DNA of 60,205 nt, taken from the NCBI GenBank assembly GCA_947178125.1, contig CAMWXB010000016.1, forward strand, positions 1 to 60,205, written 5' to 3'. Below, in pieces: positions 8,981 to 17,562 of the stretch (position 1 is the stretch's first letter; each line of letters begins with the position of its first letter). The notes below the pieces were generated by a model. That model was not told where the DNA came from. It searched no databases and saw only the letters and a program-made list of their open reading frames with translations. Origin of the DNA: an uncultured Lachnospiraceae bacterium. Its GTDB lineage: Bacteria; Bacillota; Clostridia; Lachnospirales; Lachnospiraceae. Position numbers and translations under genes: made by a program.

Positions 8981-9174
8981 ATGAAAAATCTCTGATTTTT
9001 CACTCTATCCTCCATGATTCCGCTTCGCGGAATCTCAAATCCCATGACAAACAAGTTTGTCAGGGAGAATGCCGCTTTTTAGGCATTCTCCAGCGTGAGA
9101 AAGACTTGCTTCGCAAGTCGTAGAACTTCTTAGCGGAACAGCCTTTGCGGTGAGCTCTAGAAGTTCTTCTCACG
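8981..9174. repeat. Row of five short hairpins
   Basis: In order: GAAAAATC/GATTTTTC, GATTCCG/CGCGGAATC, TGACAAA/TTTGTCA, GGAGAATGCC/GGCATTCTCC, and an outer GCGTGAGAA/TTCTCACGC pair that encloses GACTTGC/GCAAGTC and AGAACTTCT/AGAAGTTCT. The last ends at the stop of the permease gene at 9175, so part of it may act as that operon's terminator. Confidence 0.6.
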
Positions 9175-11331
9175 CTACTCTTCCTCACCAAATGCAGTCC
9201 TTTCCACAACGAACTCCGGCACCTGGCCTTTTAAGAATCTATAATTAAAATATCCTCTTTTATACGGCCAATCCGTGTCCATTTTAAAAGTAATGACAAT
9301 GCTGTACTCATTGTCAAGCAAACCGGCTTCGCTCCAATACAGGCTCGATATCGCGCCATCCGGATAGACATTCTCTACGATTTGGGCGATTTCTTCCGGA
9401 TCCGTGAATTCTTTTGTGACAGCATGCTGAACTTCACTTGCCTCAGCCGCCCTGCTGTCATAAACGCCGCCCTCATAGAAATATGCCTCCTGATCCTGAT
9501 AATGCCAGTTCGTGATCTCCAGACTTAAAATATCCTCCGCCCGCAGCTCTACCGGATAATAAGCCTCATATTCATCAAGAACCGTCAGTGTATTCAGAAA
9601 GCTGTCGTAGACCGGCACACTCATGCTGATATAACCGTCTTCAAGTTCCCACAACAGTTTTCCGCATGGCCTGTTATTGTGCGCAAGTGTAAAATCAAAC
9701 TGCTCCATATCCTTTAACCACATTTCGCGGAGTCTGCCGGACTCGAAAGAGGGAAGCTGTGTCTGTACCGCTCCATTCGTATAAGTGACCTGCCACTCTC
9801 TTTCCATTTCAGTAAAGGCAGTTTCAACATATTCATTGGCAAAGAGATAAACGCCATCCCGGTATTCCTGTGTCCCGATAATCCGGTTGAGCAGTTCTTC
9901 GTTTGAGGCATCAGCGAAATCAATCCAGAAAATCCGTTCCACTTCTTTTCCCGATTTCAGGCGGTACAGCACGTTGACGCTCCTGCCGTCCTTCATATCT
10001 TCCACATTTGTCTCCTGGCTTTTGCGCGCCAGTTCACAGACCGCATCCGTATCCGTCAAAAACATGTTTTCCTGCATATACTGACTGTCGCTGACATATT
10101 GGATAGATTCATCCTCATCGCACCATTTCCAGTAATTCTGATAAGGTCCGATATCCAGAACATAGCTTTCAATTTTTTCCGCTTCCGGTACATAAGAATC
10201 ATAGCCGAACAGGTCGAACTGGAAGATGCAGAAAATAAACGCCGCGGCAACCGCTGCAATCCCCGTCGAAACGAGATGTCTGAATGCCCCGCGGATATCC
10301 GTTTCATAGATCACTTCCATCACAATACCGCAGAATGCCGCACCGCCGATCATGCCAAGCGCCGTGAGCACGACATTGTAATACGTCGCATCATAAACAA
10401 TCCATCCTGCGATAAGCCCTGCGACAACAGAAACGATTATCTTAACGACAGATTTTAGCCCGGAGAAAGCCATCGCCTTTCCTGCCGCTTCTGCTGGTCT
10501 TTTCCGGTAGGCAAGATAGGCCAATGCCCCAAACAACAGCGCCAGCGCGAACCATTTTCCGTAAATCGGCAGTATCATTTTTACAATATCCGATAGCAAA
10601 GCCGTTACTTTTAAAAGATATATCTTACTGTCATACTCTACGATAACGGAACCCGCAGACGATGATCCTTTGAAGAAAGCGGATGCCGTATCAAAAAAAT
10701 TAGACCGGAGTACCAGAAGCATCTGCTGTGCCACATAAGTGATGCCGAGCAGGATAACACTCGCAAAACCGGTAATGACCACATTGCCGGTCAGCATCAC
10801 CGCTAATATACCTGTATGATACACAACGAGAAAATACAGAAGGTTCAACACCGCTGCCAGCCCGCACTCAGCCATGCCCCTTCCTGTCAAACTGCCTTGC
10901 GTCGCTGCCATCAGCGCCGCTATCAAAATGCTGAAAAGGGTCGGTATCACATACATCAGGAGTCCGTTCACATAAATGACCGCGAAACGTCTTTTGGCCG
11001 GAACCGGAACGCTGTGATACATATCCACTTTTTTCCTGTCATACAGGTAAGAAAAACCCTGTACCGCAATCAGAATGCCAAGTGCGGCGATCGGCAGCAT
11101 ACAGAACGGCTTAAAACCGAGCGCATCCGTCGCCGCCTCCTGCAAAGCAATTTTATAATGTTCCGGCAATTTATAGCTGCCCTCCGCATTCCGGAAATTG
11201 ATCCTGCTCAGATAGACCATCAGGACACCCGGATAGAGCACGAGCTGTCCCAGAAAACTGATGACCCACACCCATATTCTGCGTTTATTATTTTCTTTGA
11301 TGCTAACTAAGAATGAGCTTTTTGATGTCAT
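9175..11331 (-). CDS. Large ABC-2 type permease of a YtrA-like operon
   Basis: A 718-aa membrane protein. After a basic N-terminus it has about seven membrane segments up to residue 375 (for example VISFLGQLVLYPGVLMVYL and SVVAGLIAGWIVYDATYY), including YLYDRKKVDMYHSVPVPAKRR, a stretch typical of these Clostridial ABC-2 permeases. The C-terminal half is a soluble mixed alpha/beta domain, probably extracellular, like the DUF6449 region of related proteins. It overlaps the ATPase gene by 29 bp, with GGAGG 9 bp before the ATG. With the GntR regulator it forms an operon resembling Bacillus ytrABC, which responds to cell-wall stress; that role is inference here. Confidence 0.85.
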   Translation of the reverse strand: MTSKSSFLVSIKENNKRRIWVWVISFLGQLVLYPGVLMVYLSRINFRNAEGSYKLPEHYKIALQEAATDALGFKPFCMLPIAALGILIAVQGFSYLYDRKKVDMYHSVPVPAKRRFAVIYVNGLLMYVIPTLFSILIAALMAATQGSLTGRGMAECGLAAVLNLLYFLVVYHTGILAVMLTGNVVITGFASVILLGITYVAQQMLLVLRSNFFDTASAFFKGSSSAGSVIVEYDSKIYLLKVTALLSDIVKMILPIYGKWFALALLFGALAYLAYRKRPAEAAGKAMAFSGLKSVVKIIVSVVAGLIAGWIVYDATYYNVVLTALGMIGGAAFCGIVMEVIYETDIRGAFRHLVSTGIAAVAAAFIFCIFQFDLFGYDSYVPEAEKIESYVLDIGPYQNYWKWCDEDESIQYVSDSQYMQENMFLTDTDAVCELARKSQETNVEDMKDGRSVNVLYRLKSGKEVERIFWIDFADASNEELLNRIIGTQEYRDGVYLFANEYVETAFTEMEREWQVTYTNGAVQTQLPSFESGRLREMWLKDMEQFDFTLAHNNRPCGKLLWELEDGYISMSVPVYDSFLNTLTVLDEYEAYYPVELRAEDILSLEITNWHYQDQEAYFYEGGVYDSRAAEASEVQHAVTKEFTDPEEIAQIVENVYPDGAISSLYWSEAGLLDNEYSIVITFKMDTDWPYKRGYFNYRFLKGQVPEFVVERTAFGEEE

Positions 11332-12208
11332 AACCCACTACCTCCGTTTCGCTGATAAATATCTCTTCCAAAGATAAGGGAAGCACTTCAAAGAATACCG
11401 TATCGACCGTTGCAAAGCGTGCCATGATCTCTTCTTTTGTACTTCGTATCGTAATGGTGCACAGAGAACCTCTCTGTTCTTTTTTCAGAATATCCAGCCC
11501 GTTAAGCGCTTTTCCTTCCTCTTCCGCAGACGGGAACACACACTGTACTTTCTGGATATTGCATTTCATATCCTCCAAGTCTTTCGAAAGCAGAACGCCG
11601 CCTCTATGTAACAGCCCTACATGGTCGCAGATATCTTCGAGTTCTCTCAGATTATGGGATGCGATGATCGGTGTCAGGCCCCTTTCTTCCATTTCTTTTG
11701 CCAGAATGCTCTTGATTCCCTGCCGCATGACCGGGTCGAGCCCGTCGAATGTCTCGTCGCACAGCAGATATTTCGTATGGGAACAAATGCCGAGCAAAAG
11801 CGCGAGCTGTTTCTTCATACCCTTGGAAAAAGTGCCGATTTTTCTGCGTTTATCCAGATTAAAATTCTTCAAATACTCGTAATACTCTTCTTTATTGAAA
11901 TTTTCATAAATGCTGCTGAAATAATGTTCCATCGTTTCCACATTGGCCCCTGTAAAAAAATAGGGTTCGTCCGCAATAAAAAACATCAACTTCTTGGTTT
12001 CCGCATTGTCATAGACCGGCATATTATCAATTGCAATGGTTCCTTCATCCGGTTTCAGGACTCCCGTTATCATACGAAGCACGGTACTTTTCCCCGCACC
12101 GTTCGTACCAATCAGACCAAAGACCGTATTTTCCTTAATGACAACGCTGACCGCATCCACTGCTTTGATATTGTCAAATGTCTTGGTCACATTATATATC
12201 TCAATCAT
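11303..12208 (-). CDS. ABC transporter ATPase (YtrB-like)
   Basis: Cytoplasmic ATPase pairing with the 9175-11331 permease. Motifs: Walker A GTNGAGKST, an ABC-2 type signature FSKGMKKQLAL (the KGMKKQ form of efflux ABC ATPases), Walker B YLLCDETFDGLDP, and the H-loop ASHNLRE. The chosen ATG at 12208 (MIEIYNVTK) has GGAGAGGAG just upstream; the frame from 12259 would add a non-conserved acidic leader. It follows the GntR gene by 34 bp. Confidence 0.9.
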   Translation of the reverse strand: MIEIYNVTKTFDNIKAVDAVSVVIKENTVFGLIGTNGAGKSTVLRMITGVLKPDEGTIAIDNMPVYDNAETKKLMFFIADEPYFFTGANVETMEHYFSSIYENFNKEEYYEYLKNFNLDKRRKIGTFSKGMKKQLALLLGICSHTKYLLCDETFDGLDPVMRQGIKSILAKEMEERGLTPIIASHNLRELEDICDHVGLLHRGGVLLSKDLEDMKCNIQKVQCVFPSAEEEGKALNGLDILKKEQRGSLCTITIRSTKEEIMARFATVDTVFFEVLPLSLEEIFISETEVVGYDIKKLILS

Positions 12209-12242
12209 ATAAATCTCCTCTCCATCCTCATTTTCCAATCCG

Positions 12243-12614
12243 TCAGTCCGTTCCCGCAAACGCTGTCTGCCCGATGACGGATATGACTTCCTCTCTGGTC
12301 ACGCCATATTCCAGCGCTTCTTTTACCAGTTTCAGAATTTCATCCAGACAGCTCTTACGCTTCTCTTCCAGAAGCTTCTCCGTGCCTGCGATAAAATTGC
12401 CTCTTCCCTTCACCGTATAGATAAAACCTTCCCGCTCCAGCTGTGCATAGGCTTTCTGAATCGTATTCGGATTAATGGATAATTCCATTGCCAGACTCCT
12501 TACCGACGGCATCTGTTCGTCAGCCTGCATGGCGCCCTTCAAGATCAGTACCTTGAATTTCTCGGCTACCTGCTCGTAAATCGGCCTGGTATCTTTATAA
12601 TCTATAATGATCAT
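12243..12614 (-). CDS. GntR-family repressor, YtrA type
   Basis: A 123-aa regulator with an N-terminal winged helix (DTRPIYEQVAEKFKVLI, MPSVRSLAMELSINPNTIQKAY, EGFIYTVKGRGNF) and only a short helical tail, as in the YtrA subfamily, whose effector signal is often cell-wall stress. It is the first gene of the ABC operon. Three copies of a GTGTACTA/TAGTACAC word overlap the promoter upstream, so autorepression is likely. AGGAGG lies a few bases before the ATG. Confidence 0.92.
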   Translation of the reverse strand: MIIIDYKDTRPIYEQVAEKFKVLILKGAMQADEQMPSVRSLAMELSINPNTIQKAYAQLEREGFIYTVKGRGNFIAGTEKLLEEKRKSCLDEILKLVKEALEYGVTREEVISVIGQTAFAGTD

Positions 12615-12631
12615 AGGTCCTCCTTTCTTCT

Positions 12632-12704
12632 AAGTGTACTAGCATAATTGGTGTACTAGTAATGTTAGTACACTTAATATATAACAAAACCCTGCTGTTG
12701 TCAA
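12632..12704 (-). promoter_or_regulatory. Promoter and operator of the GntR-ABC operon
   Basis: Minus strand: TTGACA (12699-12704), 17-bp spacer, TATATT (12676-12681). The word GTGTACTAG occurs at 12634-12642 and 12651-12659, and its inverse TTAGTACAC at 12665-12673, covering the expected start of transcription. This fits repression by the YtrA-like protein. The -35 also lies in a small CCCTG/CAGGG hairpin. Confidence 0.75.
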
Positions 12705-12714
12705 CAGGGTTTTT

Positions 12715-12891
12715 GTATTCCAGCCACCGGTCGGAGCGGCATATAGTGCCTGCGGAGGCCCTGGAAAACCGTCGGTACTTGGTGAAAAAGCCGCAATGCG
12801 GCTTTTGAACTTAGTACCGCTACGAGTTTTCGCGGAGCGAAAGCGTGCCTCCGCAGGCACTATATGCCGCTCCGACCGGTGGCTGGAATAC
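12715..12891. repeat. 177-bp palindromic element, copy 1
   Basis: A perfect 45-bp inverted repeat (12715-12759 with 12847-12891) encloses 87 bp that itself folds: CGGTACT/AGTACCG around AAAAGCCGC/GCGGCTTTT, and GAAAAC/GTTTTC. The right arm ends on the last base of the EAL-protein stop codon. The inner core matches, in reverse, the element at 19317-19536. No coding frame and no transposase. Confidence 0.9.
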
Positions 12892-15113
12892 TATATTTTA
12901 TTATTCATCCTCATCTCATATTCTTCTTCCGGCATCGGCCTCGCAAAGTAATATCCCTGAATCGTATCGCAGCCGATGCTTGTCAGGAACTTATACTGTT
13001 CCTCCGTCTCAACGCCTTCCGCCGTAATCGCAATGCGCAGATCCTGTGCCATCCGCATTACACAACGGATGATCTGCTCGCCTCTTTCATCGTCATAGTC
13101 ATCTACAAAACTCTTATCCAGCTTCATGACATCGATTGGAATAGACTTTAACATCATCAGAGAAGAATATCCGGTTCCGAAATCATCCATCAGAATCATA
13201 AAACCGAGGTTGTGCAGTTCTTCCATGATCTGCAGAAATTCATCTTTTTTCTCGAACATGGCGCTCTCCGTAATTTCAAGCTGTATATATTCAATCGGTA
13301 CACCCGACGCATCCAGGATTGCTTTATACTCTCTGATAAATTCCGGGTTGTCCAAATGCCTTCTGGACAGATTCACAGATATCGGCACGACTTCCAGTCC
13401 CTGATCCAGCCAGCGTTTCTGGGCCTGGCAGACTTCTCTGAATACATATTCATCGAGTTTACAGACAAAACCGCTTTCCTCCGCTAACGGGACAAAAAGT
13501 CCCGGAGATACCATCTGCCCGTCAGACCTGCGCCATCGCACCAATGCTTCCGCTCCCGCCAGCTTTTTCGTTCTGGAATCATATTTAGGCTGATAATAAA
13601 CAACAAATTCATGATTCTGATAGGCATACTCTATCTGGTCGGAAAGCTGTTTTTTCTGAAGTTCTTTTTCCTTTATCTCATTTGTATAGACTTTATACAC
13701 GCCGCTTTTAGCCTGTTTTGCCATATTGTGCGCAAGCGACGCACAGTCCAGTATTTCTTCGATATCATCATCGCCCGTTATTATATAATAAACGCCAAAG
13801 ACAGGATGCAGAATATACTCCATTGTCTGGGACAGGCGAAGCTCCTGTATCTCCTCCGCTATCTTGAGGATCCGCTGCTTCACCTCTTTTTCTTCCTCAT
13901 AACACAACAGCATCAGGAAGCGGTCCGCCATGCTCCTTCCCACGCATTCCCCTTCCATGCAGTTATCCTGAAGCGTCTTACTAAGATGCCGCAAGACCCG
14001 GTTGCCTTCTTCAAAGCCAAACAGTTCATTTACCAGCTTAAAATCATCGAGATCCATTACGACGACCGCCAGTTTCTTATAATGAATCTGTAAACGCCGT
14101 TCCACTTCTTTTTTAAATTTAGCAAGCGTATTTCCGCCGGTCAGTTCATCAACATAAAGAAGATCCTGCATCTTCTGTTTCTTTCTGCGTTCCTCACGCA
14201 GAATCGCAATCGCAATGATCGCACATACAATGGCCAATATGCCGCAGACAAAATAAGTTCTGTGGATAATATAATTCGATGTATTCTCCATAAAATCCAC
14301 AGGCACAACATCGATCAGGAACCAGTCATTGATGCCGAGCGGCGTAACATACATATACTTACCGACTTTATTATAGAAAATAACATACCCCGGCTCGCCG
14401 CTGGCCAACAGCCTCTGAAGTTCCGTAACGACCTGATAGTTCCGTCCGTCCGCATTTTGCATGGAGGTAAAAATATTCGCCATGTTCTGGAAACTTGTCG
14501 GATGAGTGGAATCCACGACCTTATCCCCGTCACGTTCTATGATATAAGTATAACCTTCTCCTTCAAAAGAAGATACCGCCAGCATTTCCCGCAGACTTTC
14601 TACCTGATAAGTCGCATAAAGAATGCCGATGATCGAATCACCGCTTTTTACCGGCGCGCTGAATACAATGACTTCCTCGCCGCCTATCGCATCGATGATC
14701 GGATTTGACACATAATTCCTTCCCTCCATGGAATTGATAAAATATTCTCTATCCGAAATATCCACGACATCGCCATCCGTCGTATGCGCGAGGCCGTCCT
14801 CACGGCAAAAACCCATTCTGCTGAAAGAATACCTTTCTTCGATTCCTCTCAATATATCTAATATCTCTTCTTCCCCTGTCTCTCCCATCGAAGCGACACG
14901 CTCTGAAATTTCAACAAGAGCGGACAGATCGCCTTCTATCTCTTTCTGTACGACCAGAATATTCTGGTTGGAAACTTCCTTCAATGTATTCCGCACCAGC
15001 CCGCGCAATTCATTCTTTAATACATAGGAATACCAGACAAAAGCTATGACACTGATAATGAGCAGTACAACAATATAGCCTACTTTAAAAATAGATTTTC
15101 TTTTCCGTACCAT
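12891..15113 (-). CDS. Membrane Cache-GGDEF(degenerate)-EAL protein, probable c-di-GMP phosphodiesterase
   Basis: About 740 aa. The N-terminal membrane helix (GYIVVLLIISVIAFVWYSYV) precedes an extracellular dCache-like sensor ending at a second helix near residue 310 (YFVCGILAIVCAIIAIAIL). A GGDEF domain follows (VVMDLDDFKLVNELFGFEEG), but the active-site loop reads SMADRF instead of GGDEF, so cyclase activity is unlikely. The EAL domain is complete: EALVRW, SVNLSRRHL, LEITES, DDFGTGYSSL, KLDKSF, EGVETEEQ. Expected role: hydrolysis of c-di-GMP in response to a small extracellular ligand. The start at 15113 has GGGGGAATAAA before ATG; 15146 is possible. It is followed by the palindromic element. 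Confidence 0.9.
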   Translation of the reverse strand: MVRKRKSIFKVGYIVVLLIISVIAFVWYSYVLKNELRGLVRNTLKEVSNQNILVVQKEIEGDLSALVEISERVASMGETGEEEILDILRGIEERYSFSRMGFCREDGLAHTTDGDVVDISDREYFINSMEGRNYVSNPIIDAIGGEEVIVFSAPVKSGDSIIGILYATYQVESLREMLAVSSFEGEGYTYIIERDGDKVVDSTHPTSFQNMANIFTSMQNADGRNYQVVTELQRLLASGEPGYVIFYNKVGKYMYVTPLGINDWFLIDVVPVDFMENTSNYIIHRTYFVCGILAIVCAIIAIAILREERRKKQKMQDLLYVDELTGGNTLAKFKKEVERRLQIHYKKLAVVVMDLDDFKLVNELFGFEEGNRVLRHLSKTLQDNCMEGECVGRSMADRFLMLLCYEEEKEVKQRILKIAEEIQELRLSQTMEYILHPVFGVYYIITGDDDIEEILDCASLAHNMAKQAKSGVYKVYTNEIKEKELQKKQLSDQIEYAYQNHEFVVYYQPKYDSRTKKLAGAEALVRWRRSDGQMVSPGLFVPLAEESGFVCKLDEYVFREVCQAQKRWLDQGLEVVPISVNLSRRHLDNPEFIREYKAILDASGVPIEYIQLEITESAMFEKKDEFLQIMEELHNLGFMILMDDFGTGYSSLMMLKSIPIDVMKLDKSFVDDYDDERGEQIIRCVMRMAQDLRIAITAEGVETEEQYKFLTSIGCDTIQGYYFARPMPEEEYEMRMNNKI

Positions 15114-15273
15114 TTTATTCCCCCTGCTATTGCTGGTCATAACCAAACCGGAACATTTTTGTCATTTCAGCAATATTCACAGACATATATAACAATCTGC
15201 CGACGCATTAGCATTATTATACAATGATTTTTTCATTATGGGTAGACCCCCATTACTATTTTTTCCAATTTTT

Positions 15274-15302
15274 TTGACAAAAAACTTCTCCGATAGTACA
15301 AT
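15274..15302 (+). promoter_or_regulatory. Promoter of the beta-galactosidase gene
   Basis: TTGACA (15274-15279), 17 bp, TACAAT (15297-15302), 30 bp before the ATG at 15333, with GAGAGGAG as ribosome binding site. No clear operator dyad was seen. Confidence 0.8.
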
Positions 15303-15332
15303 TAAACCATCAAGAACAGAGAGGAGATTTTT

Positions 15333-17459
15333 ATGGAAAAGTCGATAAAAGAAAGCATTTCAAACAATAAACAGTATTTTCCGGGGAAAAATTATATGCA
15401 GAAAAATTCTTCACAGAAAAATTTTTTATGGAAAAATATGACAATGGGAACCTGCTACTATCCGGAACACTGGAGCGAAGAACTCTGGGCCTCGGACCTG
15501 GAACGCATGAAAGCCGCCGGAATCTCCGTCATCCGCATTGCGGAATTTGCATGGAGCAAAATAGAACCGCGCGAGGCCGAATATGATTTCTCTTTTTTCG
15601 ACCGTTTTCTGGAATTATGTCTTGAAAAAGAGATGAAAGTCATTTTCTCCACACCGACGGCAACACCGCCTGCCTGGCTGACCGAAGCGCATCCGGAAGT
15701 GCTGAACGCCCGGATAGACGGCGTCCTCTATCGGCATGGCAGCAGAAAACATTATAACTATAATTCACCCGTCTATCAGGATTACTGCCGGAAAATCGTG
15801 ACGCAGAGCGCCATGCACTACGGCCCCCATCCGGCGGTCATCGGCTGGCAGATTGACAATGAACTCAACTGCGAACTCCGCGACTTTTATTCGGAAGCCG
15901 ACGATACAGCCTTCCGCGTTTTTCTGCGGGAAAAATACGAAACACTCGATGCGCTGAATGCGGCATGGGGCAATGTTTTCTGGAATCAGACCTATACGGA
16001 CTGGAAAGAAATCCACCTCCCCGGCCTGACACCCGGCAAAGGCGTTAACCCGCATATGCAGCTGGACTACTATCGCTTCATTGCAGAAAGCACTTTCCTC
16101 TTTTGTAAGATGCAGGCGGATATTCTGCGAAGCTATTGTAAACCGGGAGATTTCATCACCACCAACGGTATGTTTCCCCATATCGACAATCATCGGATGG
16201 CTAAAGAATGCCTTGATATTTATATGTTTGACTCTTATCCGAATTTCGCTTTCGGCCTCGGTTCGACTCCCGCCAATGACCCGCTGAACGACCGTTGGAA
16301 TTCCAAGACCCAGAACGAAGTGCGCTCCATCTGTCCCCATTACGGCATCATGGAACAGCAGTCCGGCGCGGGCGGCTGGACGACCAAGATGGAAGGCCCG
16401 GCCCCAAGACCCGGCCAGCTTACCCTCTGGGCTATGCAGAGCGTGGCGCATGGCGCGGACTTTATCTCTTTTTTCCGCTGGCGTACCTGCACCTTCGGCA
16501 CGGAAATCTACTGGCACGGCATTCTGGATTACGATAACAGGGATAACCGGAAACTGCGGGAAGTAAAAGATTTTTATCAGAAGCTGCAGACACTGGAACC
16601 GGTCTGCAATGCGGATTATGTGACATCTTTTGCTCTCTTAAAGGATTATGATAATGTTTGGGATATGGAAGCAGATATCTGGCACAACCGGATTGCCTCT
16701 TACAGCGATAATGAAATCTTCGCAGGCGCAGAACTTTCCAATCTGCCCTATGATGTCATTTATTTACAAAAGGACAGTACACTCTCCGATTTGAGCAGCT
16801 ATCCTGTTCTCATCTACCCGCATCCGGTCATCATGAGCAAAGAACGGGCAGACCTGCTCACAGCCTATGTGGAACAGGGCGGCACCCTGCTCATCGGCTG
16901 CCGCAGCGGCCTGAAAAACCTGAACGGTATCTGCGAAATGCTGCCCCAGCCGGGCCTTTTACAAAAACTCACCGGAACGGATATTCAGGACTTCACCTAC
17001 GCCAGCCCGGCAGAAGAAGCAGTCTATGCCGACTGGAACGGAACGAGCATTCCCATGCCGGTCTTTCATGATATCCTGACACCCCTGCCCGGCACGGATG
17101 TACTCGCCCGCTATGCGGACAGCTATTATAAAGGGGAAGCTGCCTTGACGGAACACCGGACGGGAAAAGGACGGGTTCTGCACCTTGGCAGCGCCTTTTC
17201 CAGAGAAGCCCTGCCGATGCTACTCAAATACGCAGGCGCAGCATCGCCTTTTACCGGACTGATAGAAGCCGACGGAAAAGACGTGGAACTGACGCTTCGC
17301 AGAAAGAATGAGAAGACGTTTCTGTTCGTACTCAATTTTCAGGCCGCCGAGGTATCTTATACTCTCCAAAGGCCGATGCAGGCGCTCTATACGGGCGAAG
17401 AAGTCTCCGGCACGCAGACGCTTCCTGCCTTCGGCACGGCTGTTTACGAAGTTCTTTGA
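15333..17459 (+). CDS. GH42 beta-galactosidase
   Basis: A 708-aa cytosolic glycoside hydrolase of family 42. The catalytic barrel starts at about residue 37 (GTCYYPEHWSEELWASDL); the acid/base glutamate is E177 in WQIDNELN and the nucleophile E341 in GIMEQQSG. The trimerisation domain and small beta C-terminal domain follow. It probably cleaves beta-galactosides from short oligosaccharides. The first 35 residues are an Asn/Lys/Gln-rich extension not usual for the family; an internal ATG at codon 36 would remove it, but the first ATG has the strong GAGGAG site. It is monocistronic, divergent from the EAL gene, with no transporter beside it. Confidence 0.93.
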   Translation: MEKSIKESISNNKQYFPGKNYMQKNSSQKNFLWKNMTMGTCYYPEHWSEELWASDLERMKAAGISVIRIAEFAWSKIEPREAEYDFSFFDRFLELCLEKEMKVIFSTPTATPPAWLTEAHPEVLNARIDGVLYRHGSRKHYNYNSPVYQDYCRKIVTQSAMHYGPHPAVIGWQIDNELNCELRDFYSEADDTAFRVFLREKYETLDALNAAWGNVFWNQTYTDWKEIHLPGLTPGKGVNPHMQLDYYRFIAESTFLFCKMQADILRSYCKPGDFITTNGMFPHIDNHRMAKECLDIYMFDSYPNFAFGLGSTPANDPLNDRWNSKTQNEVRSICPHYGIMEQQSGAGGWTTKMEGPAPRPGQLTLWAMQSVAHGADFISFFRWRTCTFGTEIYWHGILDYDNRDNRKLREVKDFYQKLQTLEPVCNADYVTSFALLKDYDNVWDMEADIWHNRIASYSDNEIFAGAELSNLPYDVIYLQKDSTLSDLSSYPVLIYPHPVIMSKERADLLTAYVEQGGTLLIGCRSGLKNLNGICEMLPQPGLLQKLTGTDIQDFTYASPAEEAVYADWNGTSIPMPVFHDILTPLPGTDVLARYADSYYKGEAALTEHRTGKGRVLHLGSAFSREALPMLLKYAGAASPFTGLIEADGKDVELTLRRKNEKTFLFVLNFQAAEVSYTLQRPMQALYTGEEVSGTQTLPAFGTAVYEVL

Positions 17460-17476
17460 AAGTTTTTAAGATAAAA

Positions 17477-17506
17477 AACCGGCGGCAGTTTTCACTGCCG
17501 TCGGTT
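17477..17506 (+). terminator. Intrinsic terminator after the beta-galactosidase gene
   Basis: AACCGGCGGCAG pairs with CTGCCGTCGGTT (one G-U) around TTTTCA, followed by CTCTTT, 17 bp after the stop codon. Confidence 0.7.
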
Positions 17507-17562
17507 CTCTTTCCCACATTCTGAACAAAATGTTCTTTTTTATTCATGTGCATATCCCACTG

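Larger units (their letters stand above)
8444..9174. other. Gene-free intergenic stretch rich in short inverted repeats
   Basis: About 730 bp between two convergently unrelated minus-strand operons. I see no convincing coding frame. It holds a repeat unit at about 8488-8656, a strong AT-rich hairpin at 8809-8852, one copy of a 35-bp dispersed repeat at 8891-8925, and a run of five small hairpins from 8981 to 9174. A TATAAT-like box lies near 8653-8660 on the minus strand and may serve the ABC operon, but its -35 is weak. Confidence 0.7.

Noticed and set aside
12715..12891. Insertion sequence
   Set aside because: Terminal inverted repeats are long but there is no transposase and only 87 bp between them; reported as a palindromic repeat.
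13860..14160. Active diguanylate cyclase
   Set aside because: The GGDEF loop reads SMADRF, so cyclase activity is not expected; only the EAL part looks catalytic.
15765..16517. 250-codon minus-strand frame opposite the GH42 gene
   Set aside because: Antisense shadow of a well-supported gene with no recognisable domain.
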